NCBI GenBank assembly: GCA_023512835.1 | Contig: CM042090.1 | Location: 26,637,783 to 26,701,782 of the forward strand | Origin: Taxillus chinensis | Lineage: Eukaryota > Streptophyta > Magnoliopsida > Santalales > Loranthaceae | Direction: 5' to 3' | Length of the DNA: 64,000 bases | Shown: positions 1 to 10,629 of the stretch, piece after piece | Layout of the letters: each line of letters starts with the position of its first letter | Numbering within the stretch: the first letter of the stretch is position 1 | Program-made: the position numbers and the translations under genes | Notes under the pieces: generated by a model | The model's database searches: none | What the model was told of the DNA's origin: nothing | What the model saw: the letters and a program-made list of their open reading frames with translations, nothing else

Positions 1-1390
1 ATTTTCATTTACAATCATTAAAAAACGCCTACCACATTTACTATCGAAATTCAAAAATAATTCTTTTACTGATCTACTGATTAGAAGCTGATGGTCGGCT
101 GAGTAAGACACCCAGAAACTGTACCAACTAGCTACTTCCTATTACTTCCTGGAATTAGAACAATACTCATTTAGAAAGTAAGCTTGCAACAAGAAAAGTA
201 CTGCACCACTGTACAGAGCTACTAGAAGTGTAGGTCCCCAATGACTCTCATTAACAAATAAATGTTTACAGTAAAATCATAACTAAAGTGCTCAAATCTA
301 CCTGAATGTGTTTCAAATTCCAGTAAACAACAGTGGCTGTTTTATTTTAAAGTGAATATGACATACATTTCCTAATCCTTCCACTATCCACAACAAGGAC
401 TGTCCAAAAAATGTCCCAGCCAATTCATTACTGTTGACAAGCTTGCACGCATGTCGCCCCTTTCCAACTACACTCATTTTTAACTTTTTTTAACATTTTA
501 CCTGCCATTTTCAAATTATTGGGATCCTGATCCTGTCCAGCTAAAGGAGAGCTAAAGACTACACTACCCTGTTTGTCTCTCTCCACAGAATCACATATCT
601 TCTTCCTCGACAATGGTTGCCTCCTTGCTCGAAATATTCTAGGAATTCATTCCTGACTGCCATTGATGATGAGAAATAGAGCACCTCATAGGGCCATAAC
701 GGCAGTGCATTGCTTTTTTGGAAAATAGCTCCCCAGTTCCCATATGAGCTAGAGGATCACTTTTAATTCTTGTCCCCTCTTAATCTGGGTGTGTTATTCT
801 TTATCGAATAGGATGTTTCATATCTAAGCTATACTGCTATGCACAATCGCCCTTTCCTAAAACTTGTGTTCAAGATAATACACAAACAAAACCAAAGAGT
901 AGTCCTCTGTTGCTCTGTCCATATCTCTTGAATATAAGAATATCAGCCAATTCTCAATCTCTTGAATCAGGGTTCTTTTTTCAATGAATAAGGGAAAAAT
1001 CTACCCCCATAGGTAGCCTAATGCCCAAATGGTTGATGCAACCCAGGTCTTGCTTTCAAACCTTGGGAGCACCATAGGGTAGGGATGGGGGGTTTTGGGT
1101 AGAGGAGGGAGCGAGTTGTATTAAAAAAATAATAATAAATTAACGGAAAAATCCCTCATTTCTCACAAACTCAGGGCCAATAACACAGCTATAACTCGGC
1201 AGGAACCTCAGATCCCAAATTGATTACCTTTTCTATGAAATGTTGATTCATAGAGAGTGTGGTGCAAACAGTTCAATCGAAATTAGGGAAAAACTAGGTT
1301 ATGAATTAGGTTATAAACGGAAAGGATGTAGCAAAGAAACAGTAAGAATAGACACTGATAAAGACGCGCGCGCGCGCGCACGCAGAGATA
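1..1390. other. Probable intron and 3' region of the minus-strand small gene; no clear exon
   Basis: No long reading frame on either strand. A minus-strand frame around 428-640 is open for about 70 codons but resembles nothing I recognise. One possible acceptor on the minus strand lies near 650 (GGCAG before a short in-frame tail), but this is not convincing. A CG-alternating tract lies at 1365-1382. Confidence 0.3.
1365..1382. repeat. (CG)n simple repeat
   Basis: Alternating CG dinucleotides run into CACG. It lies just inside the putative intron of the minus-strand small gene. Such alternating purine-pyrimidine tracts can adopt Z-DNA; that is general knowledge, not shown here. Confidence 0.8.
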
Positions 1391-1398
1391 GAACTTAC

Positions 1399-1512
1399 AG
1401 GGTCAAGAATGTTGGGATGGGGACCGTAGTCGGCGGTAAGGAGAAAGTAAGAAGCCACAACAGTGACCCCTATTGTTGTTCTTCTCAAGAGCTTGTCAGT
1501 TTGGGGGTTCAT
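1399..1512 (-). CDS. First coding exon of a small conserved plant protein (partial)
   Basis: On the minus strand the ATG at 1512 lies in a good context (GCGACGATGAAC) and opens a 38-codon exon starting MNPQTDKLLRRTTIG and ending LTADYGPHPNILDP. The frame then meets CCT|GTAAGT, a consensus donor with GT at 1398-1397, in phase 0. A hydrophobic stretch (VTVVASYFLL) near residues 15-24 could be one membrane segment. I recall short uncharacterised plant proteins with this N-terminus, but that is from memory and gives no function. The next exon should lie between 1 and 1390 on the minus strand; I could not place it with confidence. The intron begins next to a CG-alternating tract. The 5' UTR would run upstream of 1512, towards 1566 and beyond. 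Confidence 0.5.
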
Positions 1513-1992
1513 CGTCGCCAATGGCGAAGTAGTGATTTTCTTAGAAGAAGGCAAGAAAATATTCACGAGTGGTCAAAACCTTTGCCAAGGGCAATATTAG
1601 ACTATTTTTATTTTATTTTATTTTTTCTGTTTTGAAATATATAAATAAGTAAATGAAAAAATTATGTGGGTTTGAAAAGAATTTAGGAAAAACAATATTG
1701 GGATGGGCTCAATTATAATTTATAAGGCAATTCCAGTAATTTAAATTTATATCTAAATTATAACGTATTTTGCTTAGAGAGTGTACAACTCTTCAAAAAT
1801 AAATAGTTAATATGCATTTTGTAAAAATAATTGAAGACAAAAGGAAAATTTAAAAAACTACTAGAAGCAAATTTTATATTTTTTTCATAAGAGGAAATTT
1901 GGAAGACTAAACTATTAGAGATGTCCTACAACAAATCTCTTCCTCCTCTTCCCCTCTTCATAATCACCCGCTCCTCGTCATAGCTTAAGAGT

Positions 1993-1997
1993 CTAGA
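1993..1997. repeat. Target-site duplication, left copy (CTAGA)
   Basis: CTAGA directly abuts the TG start of the 5' LTR. The identical pentamer at 12192-12196 abuts the CA end of the 3' LTR. Five bases is the usual size for LTR retrotransposons. Confidence 0.93.
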
Positions 1998-3560
1998 TGA
2001 TAACTGCGAAATTTGTAATTAAATTTGCATTTAATTTATGGGCTTTAATTGAATATTTTATTGAATTAATGCATTTTTAGAATAATTTTCTCCAATTTCA
2101 ATTATTTACTATTTTATTCACTTTTATAGATTTAATATTAATTTTGGTGATTTTTAATGCTAAATTAGTTATTCCAATTTTGATATTAAATATTCGGGCT
2201 TATTTGTAATTTTACTAAGTGATATTTTGGTTAATTTTGATATTAATTCTTTGATTGATTTTGATTTATGGAATGATATTTGGGTTATTTTATTGATTTT
2301 GTTTTATTCCAATGATTCTTTCATGGTTAATTAATTTATTGAATTTCCTTTTGGATAGGTAGAAACCTGCGTGAGAAGATATTAAGTGGAGAGAGAGAGA
2401 ATCAATTAAAGATGTGGGTCATGCATAATTTTGAAGTGGCGTGAATGAAGAAAGAAAGAGTTTCTAATTTTTGTTATTCGTGAGGTGACCTTGGCTTGGA
2501 GAAAAAGTAAATGTTTTTGGTATTTAAACTCATGCATGCAACGTGTGGGTGTGGGTCTTCGCGCACCAAAATCCCACGCCAGTAGCACTCCTTCGTCCAT
2601 CAACCCATCCATCTCTTCCGCGCGCCTACACTGCAACGTTTCCAGCGCAGTCTTCACCCGATCGCCCAGCGCAGCAAGAGACCCACGACGCCACCTCATC
2701 TCGTTCACTCACACCGGCGCTCGTTCCATCATCATCCCATCACGCAAACACCATCCCGCGTGCGCTTGACTCACCAATTCCAGCGCAAGATGTTTTCAAC
2801 CTGAATTAAAAAGATAGCATTGAAGATTCAGATCGAGTTCAAGACCGGGTGTTTAATTGTTTGCACCTATTTATCTTAATTTTGTTTTAATTCTCTTGTG
2901 TTAATTTTTCTAAACAGTTTTGTGATTTTTCGACCCATGGAGGGGTAAGTATTTTGTAATCAATTTAGCGCAGCACTTTTGATGCTTGTTTTGAATCCAT
3001 ATTTTAACATTTAATTTGGTATTTTTATGTGCTATGATTTAATTCTCTATCTCTTTGATTTGTTGATTTAATATCTCGGTTGAGTGTTGATTTAGCAATT
3101 CATCGTATGCGTTATTATTCTATCCTGAGTGAGAAGATTTGTTTCGTAGGGAACGGGCGATCTTTCGAGAATTAATTCATAATTATTCTGGTTGGAATAA
3201 ATTCATAATTTGATTGTATTCATGGTGTCTTGATGCATTTGAATTATGGGGCCATAATTTATCTAATTAATCTTTTGGGATAGTGATAAACGGCATTCAG
3301 GTGTGAAGTTAAACCAGGTTACATCTTTAATTAATTGATTTTCTCGGTTTATTACTTTTCTTAGTTAAAAATCTTTGCTTTAATTAGTTTTCATTCAATC
3401 AAAAATCCCCCAATTTTTCATTAGTTTTTGTTTAACAAGTAATTAAATAAGTTGAATTGAATTTTATAAGTCCTCCGGTAGAGAACGATCTAGGTTAAGC
3501 CACTAGCTATACTTAGTTTAAATTTTATTTGGAGTGCGTGTGCGACAAACGCCCTTTTCA
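1998..3560 (+). repeat. 5' LTR of the Athila element
   Basis: Starts TGATAACTGCG and ends CCCTTTTCA; 1,563 bp. It matches the 3' LTR almost base for base over the first ~600 and last ~200 bp, with small indels clustered between about 2580 and 3360. A TATA-like TATTTAAA at 2521-2528 is a candidate promoter. An ATG followed at once by a GTAAGT donor-like site (2937-2950) lies downstream of it. Confidence 0.95.
2521..2528 (+). promoter_or_regulatory. TATA-like box in the 5' LTR
   Basis: TATTTAAA lies about 520 bp into the LTR, followed by a GC-richer pyrimidine tract that would be the transcribed start of R. This is placement by motif only. The same box recurs in the 3' LTR around 11153. Confidence 0.4.
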
Positions 3561-3563
3561 AAT

Positions 3564-3580
3564 TGGCGCCAGTTGCCGGG
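3564..3580 (+). other. Primer-binding site, tRNA-Asp type with one extra base
   Basis: TGGCGCC at 3564-3570 and GTTGCCGGG at 3572-3580, three bases after the LTR, match the complement of the plant tRNA-Asp 3' end as I know it, except for one inserted A at 3571. Athila elements are known to use this primer. Confidence 0.8.
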
Positions 3581-3689
3581 AGGCATTAAATTTGATTCAA
3601 TTTATTTTCTTGCTTGTTTTATTATTTGTTTTGATTTTTATTTATTTATTATTTTGTTTGGACTTACCTGGTATTTTCTTGTCTTTGTT

Positions 3690-3724
3690 TTTTGCAGGTT
3701 TCCTTTTTATTTTATTTATTTATT

Positions 3725-3755
<31 letters not shown>

Positions 3756-3919
3756 TTTCCATTTTTCTACATTTTCCTTTTTTGCAGGTTTTCTTTTCTA
3801 ACAAGTTTCCTGTTTTGTTTTATTTCCTTTTTTTTCATAGTTTTATTTTTTGCAGGTTTTTCTTTTTCTTTTATTTTATTTTCTCTTCTCTTCCTCTTAA
3901 TTTCTTTTTTTGCAGTTTT
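3690..3919 (+). promoter_or_regulatory. gag leader with four repeated acceptor-like TTTGCAG motifs
   Basis: The leader between PBS and gag is T-rich and holds four TTTGCAG-type sequences, at 3691, 3781, 3850 and 3910, each after a polypyrimidine run. There is also an A homopolymer at about 3730-3753. The last CAG lies four bases before the gag ATG. Each would pass as a plant splice acceptor; use is not shown by sequence alone. Confidence 0.5.
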
Positions 3920-5530
3920 ATGACACGATCCACTTCAGGGGAACTACTAGATTTGGATCCAGAGGTTGAGCGAAACTTGAGGACTCGTCTTCGACACACT
4001 CAAGTCAAGGAAGAAAGCCCCTCACCAACAATGGCAGGGCCAAACGGAGAGTACAATCGCACCATCCGAGAGTTGGCAGCACCAGACATCAACTATCAAC
4101 CGACGTGTATTGCCTACCCAGCATTGGAGACTGACTTCGAGCTCAGATCTGGTCTTATACATCTTCTTCCCAAGTTCCATGGGCTATTTGGAGAAGACCC
4201 ACACAAGCATCTTAAAGAGTTCAATGTTGTCTGTTCAACCATGAAGCCCCGCAATGTCCCAGAAGATCAGATCAAGTTGAGAGCTTTCCCATTCTCACTT
4301 GATGGAGCTGCAAAAGACTGGTTGTATTACTTGCAACCAGAAGATGTCACATGTTGGAACGAGTTGAAGAAATTGTTCTTAAATCGATTCTTCCCAGCAT
4401 CGAGGACCACAGCGATCCGGAAGGAGATCTCAGGCATCAAACAGGGACATAGCGAAACGATGTACGAGTATTGGGAGCGCTTCAAGAAGTTGGTTGCTAG
4501 TTGTCCACATCACCAAATTAGCGACCAACTCCTCATCCAGTACTTCTACTAGGGTCTTACATCTATGGAGAGGAGCATGGTGGATGCAGCTGCAGGAGGA
4601 GCCCTCGTTGATAAAACACCAGTGGATGCAAGAGCTCTCATTGACAAAATGGCACAGAATACGCAGCAATTTGGAGATCGAGCATTGCCTACACAGCGAG
4701 GAGTCCACCATGTGAGCCCCAACACACGGCCCTAGTCTTGAGGCGCACAAGCTTGATGAGATCTCTACTATGATAAGGCGGATGGCCTTAGCCTTACCAG
4801 CCCTCGCTAGTCCTGCAAAAGTTTGTGGAATCTGCACCGCCACCGATCACCCTACTCGATGCATGTCCACAACTCCAGGAAACAGAAGAGTGCAATGGCA
4901 TCTTTCCAGGTCGCCCATATGAGCAAGAGCGGCAGCGTCCCCCTCGGCGAAATATGATCCATTCTCACGGACATATAATCCAGGGTGGAGAGATCATCCC
5001 AATCTTCGTTATGGGACAGGGCAACCTCGAGGGGCCTCCATATCCTCGGAATTTTCAGAAGAGGCCTGAGGGGCCAACATCGAATGGTCAACAGCAAGCT
5101 TATCCTCAACAAAAGGCGGAACTAGATAACTTTAATCTCCTTCACAGATTGTGCTCAACCAACAAAATGAGTTGAAGGAACTCAAGATGCAAATAAGTCG
5201 ATGGCCACGCTTGTACATGAGATCACTAGTCATCGCAGAACACACTTCCCTCTCGACCACTCCCAATCCTAAGGGGAATGTCGGTTCTATCACTTTGAGG
5301 AGTGGCAAGCAAACTGGAGATCCACAGGTTCCATCTACTCCACCAAGATTTGCACCACTAACCAAGGGGCCACCCCCTACCTCAACCACCGAGGAACCAG
5401 AGATCAAGGAAAAAGAGTCAAAGAAGGAGAAGGAGACCACCTCTCGACCTCTTCCATTCCCATATAAGGCTATTCAAAACAAGAAGACGACAGATGAGGC
5501 AATTCAAGCAGGAGGTTCCGGATATATTTA
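3920..5530 (+). pseudogene. gag: Athila gag, disrupted
   Basis: Starts at the ATG at 3920 (MTRSTSGELLDLDPEVE). The retrotransposon gag (capsid) domain is readable over about 4080-4550, with RAFPFSLDGAAKDWLYYL and a downstream FFPASRTTAIRKEI segment typical of plant Ty3/Gypsy gag. A TAG at 4550-4552 interrupts the frame and coding similarity continues in the same frame afterwards, so it looks like a point nonsense change. A further in-frame stop follows near 4733. A CCHC-like zinc knuckle (Cys, Cys, His, Cys) is visible at about 4824-4863 in another frame, so there is at least one frameshift too. The product would have formed the virus-like particle in the cytoplasm. Confidence 0.85.
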
Positions 5531-8500
5531 AAAGGGTGGAGATCAACATTCCACTCTTGGAGGCCATCAAGCAAATTCCTCGATTTGCTAAATTCTTGAA
5601 GGAACTATGTATCAACAGAAGAAGAAGAAGCCTAAAGGGAGTTGAAAGGGTCAACCTTGGGAGAATAGTCTCAGCACTCATCACACATTCTCCTCCCATG
5701 CCTCCGAAGTGTGAAGACCCTGGCACCTTCACTATTCCATGTACCATTGGGACACTTCACTTTTCTGATGCTTTGTGTGACTTGGGCGCCTCTATCAATG
5801 TCATGCCATATTCTGTCTACTCCTCTCTTCACATTGGGGAGCTTAAGCCAACACGGGTGGTAGTCCAATTGGCTAATAGATCCACAGTTGGACCAATAGG
5901 CGTTCTTGAAGATGTTCTAGTTAGAGTGAGAGATGCCATCTTTCCCGCTGATTTCTATGTTCTCAACATGGAGGAGGACTTGGCGAACTCACATGCCCCT
6001 ATCATTCTTGGCAGGCCATTCCTCAAAACTGCCAAGACCATCATTGATGTTTACCAAGGTACGCTTTCTATGGAGTTTGGTGATGAAATTATTAAATTTA
6101 ATATTTTAGACTCCATGAAGCATCCTTCTGAGCATAGTGTCTTATTCCTCTCACACACTGAACCACCATATGAGATTGATTATGACCTTGATTTCAGTGA
6201 TGTGAATGATTTTGATGATGAGGTGGATAATGTTAATGGATTGAATGCTTTGTTTTCTGATGATGTTGCACATGTTCACTCTATTTCTTCTTGTGCACAA
6301 ATTTCTACACCTAGCATGCTTCCTTCCATACAACACCCACCTACACTTGAGTTGAAACCTTTGCCTAATAATTTGAAATATGCATATTTGATGAATGGAG
6401 ATAGATTGCCTGTTATCATTGCTAGTAATCTCCTACCAGACCAAGAGACCAAACTGCTGGCTCTCTTGAGGGACAATATTAAGGCAATAGGTTGGACATT
6501 ATCTGATATTCCTGGACTTAGCCCATCCACTTGCATGCATAGGATTTTCTTAGAAGATGGTGCTAAACCAAGGAGGCAGCCCCAAAGGAGGCTAAACCCC
6601 ACTTTGCTAGAAGTTGTTAAGAAAGAGGTAGAAAAATTATTTGCAGTGGCATTATTTATCCTATCTCCGATTCTCGATGGGTTAGTCCTGTCCAAGTGGT
6701 ACCCAAAAGACTGGGTTCACTGTGGTGAAAAATGAGAGGGATGAATTGGTTCCTATGCGAGTCCAGAATAGTGGCGAGTATGCATTGATTATAGGAGACT
6801 TAACGGTGTCACTCGCAAGGACCACTTCCCACTTCCCTTCATTGACCAAATGTTAGAAAGACCGGCGGGTAGGACACATTATTGCTTCTTGGATGGTTTT
6901 TCTGGTTATTTTCAGGTTCCCATTGCTCCAGAGGACCAAGAGAAGACTACATTCACTTGCCCATTTGGTACTTTTGCATATAGAAGGATGCCATTCGGTC
7001 TTTGTAATGCTCCTGGTACTTTCCAAAGATGCATGATGAGTATATTTTCCGATTTTCTTGAGAATTGCATGGAAGTATTTATGGATGATTTTACTTGTTT
7101 ATGGCTCCTCATTTGATGAATGTCTCTCTAGCCTAGGTAATGTTTTGCGTCGTTGCATTGATAAAAACCTTGTGCTTAATTTTGAAAAATGTCATTTCAT
7201 GGTTGAAAAAGGCATAGTTCTAGGACATGTAATTTCCAAGCATGGTATAGAGGTAGATAAATCTAAAATTGATCTTATTACATCTTTACCCTATCCTACT
7301 TGTGTTCGAGATGTTCGTTCTTTTCTAGGACATGCGAGTTTTTACAGGCGCTTCATCAGGGACTTCAAGAAGATTGCGCACCCATTGTCGCAATTGTTGC
7401 AAAAAGAGAAATCTTTTGTTTTTGATGATTCTTGCAGGTTAGCTTTTGATGAGTTGAAGAAGCAGCTGACCACCCCGCCGATCATTCAACCACCAAAGTG
7501 GGACCATCCATTTGAGCTTATGTGTGATGCTTCCAATTTTGCTGTGGGAGTTGTTCTTTCACAGAGAGTGGATGGAGTTCCATATGTCGTTGCCTATGCC
7601 TCGAGGACCTTAGATGCAGCTCAGTGCCACTACACCACTACCGAGAAGGAGTTCCTTGCAGTCATCTTTGCCTTAGACAAATTTCGTTCCTATCTCTTGG
7701 GATCGAAAGTTGTTGTCTTTTCTGATCATGCGGCCCTGAGGTACCTATTGAAGAAGCCAGATGCCAAGCCACGACTTATTCGATGGATGTTGCTTCTTCA
7801 AGAGTTCGACATAGAGATCAGAGACAAGAAGGGATTTGAAAATCTAGTTGCTGATCACATGAGCCGACTTCCCCACCTTTCAGAGGACATCACTTCCTTG
7901 GGGTTGAGAGACACCTTTCCAGATGAGCACTTATATGCAGTCTCTTCTACCCTCCCATGGTATGCTGATTTGGTGAACTACTTGGTGGCTTCTAAAATTC
8001 CTGATCATTATAGGAAGCACCAAGTAGCGAAGTTGAAGAGTGAAGCGAGGCACTATTTTTGGGACGATCCCTATCTTTGGCGGATTGGCGGTGATCGGAT
8101 TATTCGACGATGTGTCCCCTACCATGAGATCTCATCCATTTTGAAATTCGCCACACACTTGCTTGTGGAGGACACTTTGGTTCACAGCGCACGACTAGGA
8201 AGGTATTGGACTTTGGTATGTATTGGCCCACTTTGTTTCATGATGCTTATGAGTTTTGTAAAGCATGTGATCGTTGCCAACATACAGGTAATATATCTAG
8301 GAAACATGAGATGCCTCAACAGCCTATGATATTTTGTGAACTTTTTGATGTTTGGGGTATTGATTTCATGGGTCCTTTTCCTAGTTCTTTTGGTTATTTG
8401 TATATATTGGTTACTGTGGATTATGTGAGTAAGTGGGTGGAGGCGAAAGCCACGAGGACTGACGATTCAAAAGTTGTTGTGGATTTTGTGAAAACTAACA

Positions 8501-9062
8501 TTTTTTGTAGGTTTGGCATTCCTAAAGCTATCATTAGCGATCAAGGGACTCACTTTTGCAACAGGCACTTTCGAGCACTACTTGAAGTATGGGGTGACAC
8601 ATAAAACATCGACACCATACCATCCCCAAACCAATGGCCAAGCAGAGGTGTCCAATCGGGAGTTGAAGCAAATCTTGGAGAAGACTGTTCACCCCAATAG
8701 GAAGGATTGGAGCCGGCGCCTTGATGATGCACTTTGGGCCTATCGAACAAGATACAAGACTCCCATTGGCATGTCCCCATTTCGATTAGTTTATGGGAAG
8801 TCTTGCCATCTTCCTGTGGAGGTGGAGCATAGAGCATACTTGGGCGGTCAAAGCTTGCAATCTGGACTTAGCCCAAGCCAGGGGAGCACAGAAACTTCAA
8901 CTTCAGGAGCTTGAGGAGCTTCGTTTGGATTCTTATGATAATGCAAGGCTCTACAAGGAAAAGTCCAAGGCTGCCCATGACAAGATAATTCACAAGAGGG
9001 AGTTCGAAGAAGGCGAGCGTGTTCTTCTTTATACTTCGAGACCGGAAGCTTATGCCTGGTAA
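5494..9062 (+). pseudogene. pol: Athila pol (protease, RT, RNase H, integrase), frameshifted
   Basis: Protease: the DLGAS active-site motif has its Asp codon at 5779-5781. Reverse transcriptase: about 6400-7330, with LDGFSGYFQVPIAPEDQEKT and the FMDDF palm motif at about 7078-7092. RNase H: about 7500-7870 ([32 protein letters not shown]). Integrase: about 8000-9060, with GIDFMGPF (Asp 8362-8364), SDQGTHF and QAEVSNRE giving the D,D,E triad; the N-terminal HHCC finger is poorly preserved. The frame breaks near 6648, 6705, 6770, 7095, 8190, 8590 and 8850. Most breaks are single-base losses or gains, several in homopolymers, so decay and sequence error are both possible. Protease and first RT motifs share one open frame (5494-6735). 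Confidence 0.9.
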
Positions 9063-9361
9063 GGCGAGGACGAGATGGACTGGCCCTATCTTGTAGTTCG
9101 TGTCTTTCCATATGGTGCAGTGGAGATCATTCAGGAAGAATCAGGACATAACTTCACGGTCAACGGACATCGGCTCAAGCACTTCTATGGGGTTTATCCT
9201 CTACCTGCGTTGGATTCTATCCAACCTGTCTATTCTGTCATTCTTTGAGCCCATCAGGTTGTTTCTTTCCTTCTCATTTATTGTTCATTGTTCATTTTTA
9301 AAATTGCATTTCATGTCCATAGCTTTTATTTTTGGATTACATTGAGGACAATGCAACATTT

Positions 9362-9377
9362 AAGTGTGGGGGAGGGA
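9362..9377 (+). other. Internal polypurine-like tract (second PPT copy)
   Basis: AAGTGTGGGGGAGGGA. The same core, AAGTGTGGGGGA, ends the element just before the 3' LTR, and both copies are preceded by a related GAGGAC...CAA...TT context about 15-20 bases upstream. It sits just after the integrase region. Confidence 0.6.
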
Positions 9378-10614
9378 ACACATAGTTTAGTTTAGTTAAA
9401 CATTTTTTTTAGTGTGTTTTTCTTTAGTTTTTTTTTATTGCTATTATATATATATATATATTTTTTTCTTAGTTTGTTTATTCATTTTTTTTTAATTCAA
9501 AAAAAAAACCAAAAAGATTTTCTTTTGTTTTTGTATGCTTTATTTTTATTTATAAGTTTGCATGTTTTTAGTCTTGAACTTGATTGACACTTGAATTTTT
9601 GGTAAATCCTTGAGCACTAATGATTAGTTCCATTTGAGTTTATTTGATTATGCAATATTTGAATAATGACTGAGAATCTTGAATAGTTAGAGTTAAGTTG
9701 TCTAGTATGGATATATATTTTGCACAACTGAAATTTTAATGCTTTAATATTTGATTAATTCATCTTGACTTTTATGCCTTAATTGGGATGTGCAAACATG
9801 TGATAATCATAATTCTAGCTAATTTTGAGTTATGCTTGGACTTTAATTCCATGAGTTGTGAAATACTGTTTTATCATTACATCTTATTCATGCCAATACT
9901 TGAGTTTTTCTTGCATTTGGGTTTTATATGAGCTAAGCTTGTGAATATAAAGTGAGATATTAAAAAAAAAAGAGTGAATAATCCATCAAGGGAGAGCATA
10001 AAATGCAACCTTGTAAGGTTATTAATTAAAAAAAGAGCATTATTGAAAAAGGTTAGCCAACTTGCGGAGTATGCTATATTACTTGGAACTTTTCCTGAAG
10101 GGCTTTTAAACCTGGTACCCTAAGATCCGCCATAATCTGGAAGCTGCCGGATGGTTCCGCTACATGGGTGGTATAGATGGTTATTGTTAAGTAAGTTTGG
10201 CTGCCTATTTTTAAAAAATGAAAGAAAAAAAAAATTAAAAAAGTGATTGGCCAATCCATTGCATATATCTTGTTTAGCTCCAGTAATCTTCACCCATTTG
10301 TTTCACTCAAGTATGTGTATAAATGATGGCATGATATTTAGAGTATGGAATAACTTTGGTTAATTTTTGGGTATGCTTAATATTAGCCAACTGCTTGATA
10401 ATTGCATATTTGTGTGACTTGATTAAGTGTCATGAATGAGAGATGGGTTGAAAGAATAAAGAAGTTGATGAATTTTGAGCTCACACACTCACGTCTATAC
10501 TAGAACTCAATTCGTGATATTCAAGTTGTTCTCTTTGTATATTTGAATTTGCATGATTTGATAATCTTTGTTTGGTGCTTAATCTTTATATTTGTTCGAG
10601 GACGACCAAAGTTC
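9378..10614 (+). other. Non-coding 3' internal region of the Athila element
   Basis: About 1.2 kb between integrase and the 3' PPT without a credible reading frame; AT-rich with T and TA runs at 9400-9500. Some Athila elements carry an env-like ORF here; none is visible in this copy. Confidence 0.6.
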
Positions 10615-10629
10615 AAGTGTGGGGGAATT
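10615..10629 (+). other. Polypurine tract
   Basis: AAGTGTGGGGGAATT lies immediately before the TG of the 3' LTR, the expected position for plus-strand priming. Confidence 0.85.

Noticed and set aside
1240..1635. 131-codon plus-strand frame
   Set aside because: It is antisense to the small-protein exon, crosses the CG repeat and has no family-like sequence.
2485..2809. Overlapping frames in the LTR with Pro/Ser/His-rich translations
   Set aside because: They recur in the 3' LTR with different indels and break there; they are a by-product of a GC-richer LTR segment.
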